The notes under the pieces were generated by a model. The model searched no databases and was not told the DNA's origin. It worked only from the letters and a program-made list of their open reading frames with translations. A DNA stretch of 19,149 nucleotides, taken from NCBI GenBank assembly GCA_934272745.1, contig CAKQSI010000041.1:1-19149 (forward strand). The letters run 5' to 3'. A program made the translations under genes and the position numbers. Below, piece after piece: positions 5,862 through 12,202 of the stretch. The stretch's first letter is position 1. Every line of letters starts with the position of its first letter. Source of the stretch: an uncultured Clostridia bacterium. Its GTDB lineage: Bacteria; Bacillota; Clostridia; Christensenellales; Borkfalkiaceae.

Positions 5862-6281
5862 ATAATAGGAAAGGTATAAGAAACTGCTAAAACACTTGTA
5901 TGTTTTTACTTAAAACGGCGGCTTTTGCATACACTTCCGCCCCGTTTCCCGTAAAAGTACGTAAGGGAAAGGGAAACCTTTTGCCGGGTTTTCGGCAAGG
6001 CGGCGCCGGCTTGCGCCGTTCGGTTTGCAAGGCTTATTTTGCCGGCGGCAAACTTTCCGCAATAGATACCTTTTTCGGGCGTTGCGCCGGGGCTTCGTTT
6101 CAGCCCGCTTTCCAAAGGGTGCTTTTGCGGCGTTGCCCGGGCTTTTTCCGGGCGAAAGGATTCCCGCCCCGCGGACGAAAGAAACCTTGCCGTAAAGCGA
6201 GATACGCAAGCCGAAAATCGTTCCGCTGACCCGCGCGCGGAAAAGCCGCGCGCAACTCAAAAAATTTACAGGAGGACTGCC
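5862..6281 (+). other. Long hairpin-rich 5' leader of the pilus operon
   Basis: About 420 nt separate the predicted transcription start from the first gene, with no convincing ORF. Hairpins visible by eye include TTTCCC/GGGAAA (about 5945-5973), TTGCCG/CGGCAA (5981-5998), GCCCGG/CCGGGC (about 6136-6155) and GCGCGCGG-AAAAG-CCGCGCGC just before the ribosome binding site. I checked for c-di-GMP, cobalamin and T-box hallmarks and found none. It may be regulatory, but the class is unknown. Confidence 0.4.
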
Positions 6282-7130
6282 GTGACAAATTATCCGTTCC
6301 ATAACTCAGGCTGCGGCGCGCAGTCCGTCATCAATAGCCGTACGGCGCTTTCGGGGCAGGCTTCCGCCCGCCCGTTTATAAAAAACCGCACGCAAACTTC
6401 GTATATAAAAACTCCGCAACCCCAGGCGAAAGACACGCAGAATATAGACGTGCAAGCGTCGCAAATTGCTGCGACGCGCACGCATACTTCGCGCGTACAG
6501 CCTTTACAAATTGCCGCGCCTCGTACGAAAAATTTGCGCACGCAAATTTCGCAATCTCAAACTTCGCATACACAAACCCCGCGCACGCAAATTTCGCCGC
6601 GCGGGAAAAAAGCCGGGTTTACGCTGGCGGAACTGGTCGTGGTACTGGCGCTGTTTGCGCTGATCGGCGGCATGGTTTCCACCTTTTTGGTGTTTATGAA
6701 TGCTTACAGCGCCAAAAACGCCAAGGCTTCCCGCATGGTGAGCGAGCTCACGCAGATCCGTGCGGAAACCGACCGTTGGTTTTCCTTTGCGGACGAAAGC
6801 GGAAACGAAATCCTTTTTGCCGCGCAAGCCGAGGGCGGCGGCGCTTCCGCTTTTACGGCGGAAACCTTGCCGGGCATGGGGGAAAGCATCACCGTTGCCC
6901 GCTGCGGGGAAATGACCGTGACTCTGACCGGTACCGAAAAAGGGTGTGACGTCCTTTATTTTTACGGCGCGAACAACGCGAAAAACCAAACCTTGTCCAT
7001 GGAAAATGCCTACGGGCTGTTGTTTTATACCCAAAGTTCGCCCTATACTTCCTCTTCCGCGGCAAAGATCCGCTTTACGGCGCAGCTTCGCGTGCAGGGC
7101 AAAATTTACGCCTGCGAGGTGATCGCATGA
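6282..7130 (+). CDS. Minor pilin or pseudopilin (GspJ/PulG-like) with a ~112-residue N-terminal leader
   Basis: This 282-residue protein has a canonical prepilin site far from the N-terminus: G112|F113-T-L-A-E117, followed by a hydrophobic helix (VVVLALFALIGGMVSTFLVF). Residues 1-112 are basic and polar, rich in Thr, Gln, Arg and Ser, with repeated R-T-[QHK]-[TI]-[SP] (about 36, 66, 86, 101). The GTG start at 6282 has GGAGG at 6271-6275 with 6-nt spacing. No in-frame Met lies between it and the cleavage site, so an internal start would need a non-ATG codon without a ribosome binding site. The mature part (170 residues) carries a beta-rich C-terminal domain like minor pilins that prime assembly. 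It overlaps the next gene by 4 nt. Leaders of this length are far outside the usual 5-30 residues; classification as a minor pilin is secure, the leader's role unknown. Confidence 0.85.
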   Translation: MTNYPFHNSGCGAQSVINSRTALSGQASARPFIKNRTQTSYIKTPQPQAKDTQNIDVQASQIAATRTHTSRVQPLQIAAPRTKNLRTQISQSQTSHTQTPRTQISPRGKKAGFTLAELVVVLALFALIGGMVSTFLVFMNAYSAKNAKASRMVSELTQIRAETDRWFSFADESGNEILFAAQAEGGGASAFTAETLPGMGESITVARCGEMTVTLTGTEKGCDVLYFYGANNAKNQTLSMENAYGLLFYTQSSPYTSSSAAKIRFTAQLRVQGKIYACEVIA

Positions 7131-7966
7131 AGAGGGTTTTAGCGATTATCGGCGAAAGAAAACAGAAAGTTGCCGGAAAAACGCAGACGGGCATTGCCGG
7201 AAGAGAACAAGGAGTTGCCGGCGAAAAATTTCCATCTGTTGCCGGCGGAATGCAGACGGCTTTTGCAAAGACACAGAAAGTTGCCGGAAAAACGCAGACG
7301 GCTGCCGTCATGATTCCAAACGCGCACTTGGTTGCCGCCACAAAAGAACCGGCGCAGCCTTGCGTAAGGCAGAGGGTGCGTGCCGCAAAAAAGACAGAAG
7401 TTTCTGCCCCCGGACGGTCGGCACATAAAGCAAGCCGCCGCGGGTTTTCGATTGCGGAAGCGGTTCTCGCCATCGCGATCATCGTGCTGGTTTCGGGCGC
7501 GTGCAGCGTTGCGATTTCCGTAGGAATGAAGTTGCAGGCGCGTTCCGCCTCGGTCACGATGCTGAGCAGTCAGGCGGAAGAACTGATTTCCGCTTATGCG
7601 TACGCGCGCGAGGGGTTGAACCAGACCCCGCCCGAGGGCGAAACGAAAGAGGATGTCCTGACTAAGCTTTTGCACACGCGGCTGAGTCTGGCGCTTGGTA
7701 TGGATTTTGGTTGCACGGTTTCGGCAGGGCAGTACCAAACCGCGGAGAAAAGCAGCGATTCGATCACCTTTACCGCGGAAGATCGCACCGCCCTTTTCAC
7801 GATAGAAAGCGGGACGGACGGCAACAGATTGACGTTGCGGCTTACGGCGGAAAAAACTTCTCTTTTTGCGGAATGGCGCCTGGACGGGAGTTCTGCTACG
7901 GTTTCCGCCTATCTGACCGGGAAGAAAAGCCCCGTTTGCCAAAAGACTTACGAGGTGACGAAATGA
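7127..7966 (+). CDS. Minor pilin (PilV/GspI-like) with a ~106-residue repeat-built leader
   Basis: This 279-residue protein has a prepilin site R-R-G106|F107-S-I-A-E111 and a following hydrophobic helix (AVLAIAIIVLVSGACSVAIS). The mature start and the [SA]-x-[AE]EL-x-x-AY-like part suit the PilV/GspI class of minor pilins. Residues 1-106 are a basic low-complexity leader with repeated [VI]AG at about 15, 23, 30, 38 and 52. Two copies of KVAGKTQT come from a perfect 29-nt DNA repeat (7162-7190 and 7273-7301). The ATG overlaps the previous stop as ATGA and has GAGGTGAT upstream with good spacing, which supports this start rather than one nearer the cleavage site. The 3' end overlaps the next gene by 4 nt. 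Confidence 0.85.
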   Translation: MKRVLAIIGERKQKVAGKTQTGIAGREQGVAGEKFPSVAGGMQTAFAKTQKVAGKTQTAAVMIPNAHLVAATKEPAQPCVRQRVRAAKKTEVSAPGRSAHKASRRGFSIAEAVLAIAIIVLVSGACSVAISVGMKLQARSASVTMLSSQAEELISAYAYAREGLNQTPPEGETKEDVLTKLLHTRLSLALGMDFGCTVSAGQYQTAEKSSDSITFTAEDRTALFTIESGTDGNRLTLRLTAEKTSLFAEWRLDGSSATVSAYLTGKKSPVCQKTYEVTK

Positions 7967-8691
7967 AAAATGGTTCAATTTTTGCGCCGCGGTACGCGAA
8001 AAACGGCACGCACGGCACCCCGAATGATTGCGGCAATGCCGTGGCAGACCTGAAAATATCCGCCCACGCAAACGGTGCGGAGGGAAACATTTTCCTAATG
8101 CCCGGCTCCACAAAAAGCAGTAAAAATTTTGTTTCAACCCGCGGCGCGGAGGGTAACATTTGCCCAACCCGCGTGGCGGCGAGTAAAGTTTTTTTCTCGA
8201 TCAGCGGCAACGGCGCGGCAAAAAACGGTAAAAACCTTGCTCTGATCCGCGGCGCAACAGGCTATACAAAGTCCGCCCGTACCCGCGGCGCAACCATCGA
8301 ATACGCGGTGGTGTTTATGGTCGTTGTGACCGTGTTCATCGCGCTGATTTTAACGCTCGGCACACAGTCTGCAAAACTTTCGGACAGGTATAACGCCTAT
8401 ACGGACGAAAAACTGCTGCTGGACGAGATCGGTACCGCCGCAACTTCCGCCTACCAGGGCAAGACGGAAAGCGAAATTTCGGGATCCGCCCCCGACCTTT
8501 CCGCGCTTTACGCGGATAAACTGACCCTTTATGGCTGGAGCCTGGAGCAAACCGCAGCAGCCGCTTCCGGCGAGGAGCCTGCATTTCGCACCGTTACCGT
8601 AAAAAAGGGGGACGGGGTGCGACTTTTGGTACGGTTTGCCGCGCAAAGCGACGGAACTTATCTGCTTACCCAGTACACTTACGGAGATTGA
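7963..8691 (+). CDS. Minor pilin-like protein (PilX/TadE-like start) with a ~108-residue leader
   Basis: This 242-residue protein has one strongly hydrophobic helix at about 115-132 (VVFMVVVTVFIALILTLG), preceded by T-R108-G109-A-T-I-E113-Y. Cleavage after R108 would put Glu at +5; cleavage after G109 puts it at +4. The motif also resembles TadE/Flp-type GAT..EY sites, so the assignment is less standard than for its two neighbours. Residues 1-108 are a basic Gly/Asn/Lys-rich leader in which an [NR]-G-A-[ET] phrase recurs at about 38, 60 and 96 and then at the cleavage site itself. The ATG overlaps the previous stop (ATGA) and has GAGGTGA upstream. A start further upstream is possible in the frame but would run inside the previous gene without a ribosome binding site. 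One nt separates the stop from the next start. Confidence 0.78.
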   Translation: MKNGSIFAPRYAKNGTHGTPNDCGNAVADLKISAHANGAEGNIFLMPGSTKSSKNFVSTRGAEGNICPTRVAASKVFFSISGNGAAKNGKNLALIRGATGYTKSARTRGATIEYAVVFMVVVTVFIALILTLGTQSAKLSDRYNAYTDEKLLLDEIGTAATSAYQGKTESEISGSAPDLSALYADKLTLYGWSLEQTAAAASGEEPAFRTVTVKKGDGVRLLVRFAAQSDGTYLLTQYTYGD

Positions 8692-8692
8692 T

Positions 8693-9910
8693 ATGAAATA
8701 CACGATCGCACCGGATATTGCGGCGGGAAAGCTGCGCATTTTAGCCGCGGGCAAAACCGTGGACGAAACCAAAGTGGAAGAACGCCCCTTGCGGGAAGCG
8801 CCCTTTACCCCGGAGTTTTATGCCGAAATCAAAACGCTGCTTGCGGAATATATCGCCGCCGATCCCGCGTTCCGCGCCTCGGTCGCGGCGCTGGTTTTGC
8901 CGAACGAGGCGGTGGGTATCGATCTGTTCCGCTTGCCGAACGTTGCCAAAAACAAAATGCAGCAGGCGTACGAAGCGGAACTGACTAACCTGTACGGCGC
9001 CGCCGCCAAAGACAAAAAAATCGACCGCTTTGCGGTCAAAAAAAACAAGCAATATACTACGTTCGGCGCAACGTGTTACGAAAAAAGCGTCGCCGCGGAG
9101 TTTTACCGGATCTTCACTTCGCTGAAAATTCTGCCGCGCGGGACGACTTTTGCTTCCGCCGCGACCCTTGCCGTCGCAGGGGCGAATTCCTTAAAATATC
9201 ACGGAAAAACCTTTCTGTTTGCCGACGTCAAGGAGGAACGCACCGACGTCTGCCTGTCCTTTAAGGGGCGGGCGCTGGGCGTGTGTTCGGTCCCGTACGG
9301 GGAAAACCTGCTGCGGTGCGGCAAGGTGGCGGACGAATATCAGACCACCGATCACCGCAGCGCCGAGCTTGCCGTTTTAAACGCGAAGGAGCGAGCCCGC
9401 GCTTCTTCCGTCACCACGTTCAGCGAGATGGAAGCGGAATTTGCGCCGGAAGGCGGGGACGAAACCCCGGAAAATTTGACTGCGGAAGAGGGCAAAAACG
9501 CCACCGCAGAGGCTGCGGGTCTGCATTTTTACCATAAAAACCCCAAAAAATTACCCAAGTTTTTGCAACGGGAGGTGCCGACGACCGCAGACGGCGTGGC
9601 GTACGAAAACTTCCGGATTCTGCAAAAATGGCTGCTGCTTTATGCGCGGAAAGTCGCCCTTTCCGAAGATCTGCCCGACCCCGAATTTATCTTTTTCAAC
9701 CTGCCGGAAAAATTCTATCCGGTGATCGATAGGGTAAACGAGGAGCAGAAAGCGGAAGGGGGAATCGCATTTTTGCCCTTTACCGCGTGGGACAAAGCGG
9801 CAAAGGAGAAGAGGTATCCCGAACTTTACGGCGCTTTTGCGGCGCTGAAACAGGGACGGACGAACTTTTTTCAACTCTCGCTGCCGTTTGGAAAAAACAA
9901 GAAAGAGTAG
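8693..9910 (+). CDS. pilM: PilM-like type IV pilus inner-membrane-complex ATPase fold protein
   Basis: This 405-residue cytoplasmic protein has the layout of PilM, the actin-like protein that links PilB and PilC to the membrane alignment complex. An N-terminal DIAAGKLRIL (about 8-17) stands where PilM has DIGSSSVK. Middle LPNEAVGIDLFRLP follows, and FADVKEERTDVCLSFKG...VPYGENLL matches the second phosphate-binding region and the (V/I)P-x-G turn. Both phosphate loops are degenerate (Gly replaced), so nucleotide binding is uncertain. An acidic, probably disordered insert lies at about 253-285. GGAG upstream gives 6-nt spacing. The position between minor pilins and pilD supports a pilus role. 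No PilN or PilO partner gene is seen in the window. The identity rests on sequence pattern and context, not on a search. Confidence 0.72.
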   Translation: MKYTIAPDIAAGKLRILAAGKTVDETKVEERPLREAPFTPEFYAEIKTLLAEYIAADPAFRASVAALVLPNEAVGIDLFRLPNVAKNKMQQAYEAELTNLYGAAAKDKKIDRFAVKKNKQYTTFGATCYEKSVAAEFYRIFTSLKILPRGTTFASAATLAVAGANSLKYHGKTFLFADVKEERTDVCLSFKGRALGVCSVPYGENLLRCGKVADEYQTTDHRSAELAVLNAKERARASSVTTFSEMEAEFAPEGGDETPENLTAEEGKNATAEAAGLHFYHKNPKKLPKFLQREVPTTADGVAYENFRILQKWLLLYARKVALSEDLPDPEFIFFNLPEKFYPVIDRVNEEQKAEGGIAFLPFTAWDKAAKEKRYPELYGAFAALKQGRTNFFQLSLPFGKNKKE

Positions 9911-9942
9911 GACGGTTCCCCAAAACGGGATAATGCAATCAC

Positions 9943-10024
9943 GCCTCGCCGCTATATAACGCCTCGCCGCTATATAACGCAGCGCCGCTATATAACGCAG
10001 CGCCGCTATATAACGCAGCGCCGC
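9943..10024. repeat. 18-bp tandem repeat, four and a half copies
   Basis: Four units of GCCTCGCCGCTATATAAC or GCAGCGCCGCTATATAAC start at 9943, 9961, 9979 and 9997, followed by a partial fifth to about 10024. The first two are identical and the next two are identical, differing by a CT-to-AG change. Each carries TATATAAC, close to a -10 hexamer. It fills the only sizeable gap inside the pilus operon, just before pilD. Confidence 0.9.
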
Positions 10025-10091
10025 CGGCTTATCGCAACCGATTAAAACCGGGTTCAATACTTTATTTAAACCACTTTAAACGAGGACGCTC

Positions 10092-10901
10092 ATGGAGCAA
10101 TATTATCTCATCTGTACCTATATTCTGGCGGGCGTGCTGGGGCTTTGCTTCGGCAGTTTTATGAACGTCCTCATCTACCGCCTGCCGCGGGGAATGAATA
10201 TCGCAAAGCCGGCTTCGCACTGCCCGACTTGCGGCGCGCCTATTCACTGGTACGACAATATTCCCGTGCTGTCTTACGTTCTTCTTCACGGGAAGTGCAG
10301 AAATTGCAAAACGCATATCTCTTTTCGGTACACGGTGGTGGAAATTTGCAACTGCCTTCTGTGGATTTTCTCGGTCACGCGGTTCTATAAACAGGGGATC
10401 GTTCCCGTGATCTGCAGCGCCGTTGCGCTTTCCTGCCTGACGGTCGCCTTTTTCAGCGATCTCGAAACCATGATCGTGCCCGATAGTATGATCATCGGCA
10501 CGGCGCTTGCGGGACTGGGACTTTTAGTTTACGGTTCGCTGAAATACGAAACCGACGCTTCCCCGCTGGATCGCGCGATCGGCGCGGTCGCCGGGTTGGT
10601 CTTTTTCGGGGCGCTGTATTTCGGCTTTCTTCTCATTAAGAAAAAGGAAGGCTTAGGCTTCGGCGACGTTAAACTTGCGGGGGCGATGGGACTTCTTTTA
10701 GGGTGGAAAAACCTGCTGCTTTCGCTGATTTTTGCCAGCCTTTCGGCGTGCGTGGCGGCGATCGTCCGCCGCGTAAAGGCGCGGGAAACGGGGGAGGAGG
10801 AAAAGGAATTCCCCTTTGCTCCCTACCTTACCGCGTCCGCCGCGATCTGCCTGTTTTTCGGCAACGCGATCGTCGACTTTTATCTCGGGCTGTTTATTTA
10901 A
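10092..10901 (+). CDS. pilD: Type IV prepilin peptidase / N-methyltransferase
   Basis: This bifunctional membrane enzyme (269 residues) cuts prepilin leaders on the cytoplasmic side and methylates the new N-terminal residue. It has the N-terminal GSFMNVLIYRLPRG motif, two Cys pairs (HCPTC at about 44-47 and KCRNC at about 69-72) and the A24-family catalytic aspartates D123 (SDLETMIVPD) and D182 (GLGFGDVK). Hydrophobic segments throughout fit an eight-helix topology. GAGG lies 6 nt before the ATG. It is encoded with its likely substrates and should process the 5118 pilin and the three long-leader proteins. Substrates with a ~110-residue cytoplasmic leader would be an unusual load, and nothing in the protein (normal size, no extra domain) shows an obvious adaptation. 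Confidence 0.96.
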   Translation: MEQYYLICTYILAGVLGLCFGSFMNVLIYRLPRGMNIAKPASHCPTCGAPIHWYDNIPVLSYVLLHGKCRNCKTHISFRYTVVEICNCLLWIFSVTRFYKQGIVPVICSAVALSCLTVAFFSDLETMIVPDSMIIGTALAGLGLLVYGSLKYETDASPLDRAIGAVAGLVFFGALYFGFLLIKKKEGLGFGDVKLAGAMGLLLGWKNLLLSLIFASLSACVAAIVRRVKARETGEEEKEFPFAPYLTASAAICLFFGNAIVDFYLGLFI

Positions 10902-10920
10902 GCCGCTTTTGGGAGAGCGT

Positions 10921-12129
10921 ATGAAAAAATTCAAATATACCGCCGTCAATCTGCACGGCAAAAAATTTCAGGGGATCTACCTTGCGGAAAACGAAAAGGA
11001 CTTAAGGGAACAACTGCAAAAGCAGAACCTTTTCCTCGTTTCGTCCAAGGTCAAGACGGATAAATCGCCCAGCCCCTTTTTCTCCGTGTCCGGCAAAGCG
11101 TCGGTTGCGGAACTTTCCACGTTTGCGCGGCAGTTTTCGGTCATGCTGACCTCCGGAACCTCCATCGTCGATTCCATTGCGGTGCTCCGCGCGCAGTCCT
11201 ATTCTTCTTATTTTAGAAAGGTGCTGGAGCAGGTGTACGAATCCATCAAATCGGGCGCGCTGCTTTCCGAAGCCATGGAAAAGCACAAGAAAGCCTTTCC
11301 CAACTTTTTCGTCAGTATGGTGCGGATCGGCGAACTTTCCGGGCAGATCGACACCGTGCTGATCTCGGTCGCCGATTATTTCGAATCGGACGCCAAAATC
11401 CGCGCCAAAACCAAGTCCGCGATGATGTATCCCACCTTTCTTATTTTTATGGCGCTCGCCATCATCATTCTGCTCGTCACGTTTATTATTCCGACCTTCC
11501 AGAACGCGCTTTCTTCGCTGGACGTCGAAATGCCCAAACTGACGCTGGCGCTGTACGACATCAGCGCGTTCGTCATCAAAAACTGGAAATATCTGCTGCT
11601 CGGCGTGGCGGCGGTCGTGGCGCTGTTTCTTCTTATTATCAATACGAAAAAAGGCAGGTTGTACTGGGACAAGTTCAAATTTCACCTGCCGTATATCGGA
11701 AATATCATCAAGTGCAACATTTCGGCGCGGTTCTGCCGATCGGTGTCGTTGCTCGTTTCCAGCGGCATGGACGTTGCCGACGCCATCGACGAAGTGGTCG
11801 TGGTCATGGGCAATAAATACGTGGAACAGCAGTTCCGTCTGGCTGCGGAGGACGTCCGCGGCGGTATGACTCTGACCTTTGCGCTGCAACAGTACAAACT
11901 GTTCCCCGACATGCTGATCCAGATGGTTTCGGTAGGGGAAAAGACGGGGCAACTGGACGCCACGCTCGGCAGATCCTGTTCCTATTTCGAAAATCAGGTC
12001 GAGCGCTCGCTGACCGCGCTCACCACAATGATTCAGCCCGTCATTTTAATCGTCATCGGGGCAAGCGTGGGCGTGCTGTTCTACGCCGTTTATTCGCCGC
12101 TGTTGCAGATTATGAATACGCTGAAATAA
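10921..12129 (+). CDS. pilC: Type IV pilus platform protein (GspF family)
   Basis: This 402-residue inner-membrane platform protein has two T2SF domains (about 65-188 and 269-391). Each contains the conserved acidic-Gly segment: MVRIGELSGQID at 133-144 and MVSVGEKTGQLD at 345-356. Three transmembrane stretches lie near 172-191, 224-240 and 371-391. It transmits the motion of PilB to pilin extraction. The start ATG follows a GGGAGAG, 19 nt after pilD. Length and domain order are normal for the family. Confidence 0.97.
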   Translation: MKKFKYTAVNLHGKKFQGIYLAENEKDLREQLQKQNLFLVSSKVKTDKSPSPFFSVSGKASVAELSTFARQFSVMLTSGTSIVDSIAVLRAQSYSSYFRKVLEQVYESIKSGALLSEAMEKHKKAFPNFFVSMVRIGELSGQIDTVLISVADYFESDAKIRAKTKSAMMYPTFLIFMALAIIILLVTFIIPTFQNALSSLDVEMPKLTLALYDISAFVIKNWKYLLLGVAAVVALFLLIINTKKGRLYWDKFKFHLPYIGNIIKCNISARFCRSVSLLVSSGMDVADAIDEVVVVMGNKYVEQQFRLAAEDVRGGMTLTFALQQYKLFPDMLIQMVSVGEKTGQLDATLGRSCSYFENQVERSLTALTTMIQPVILIVIGASVGVLFYAVYSPLLQIMNTLK

Positions 12130-12202
12130 CTATATCCCGGGGCGATTCCCGGAATAAAAGGCATCGTATACACGCCGGAAACGGTGGGGAGAAAGAAAAA
12201 CT

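Noticed and set aside
5900..6229. 109-codon frame in the leader of the pilus operon
   Set aside because: It lacks a ribosome binding site, is Arg/Cys/Phe-rich in a way typical of GC-rich non-coding DNA, and covers the hairpins.
5862..6281. c-di-GMP-I riboswitch
   Set aside because: A GGCAAAC resembles the start of the class, but the second conserved GGACGCAAAGCC-like block and the 3' closing segment are missing.
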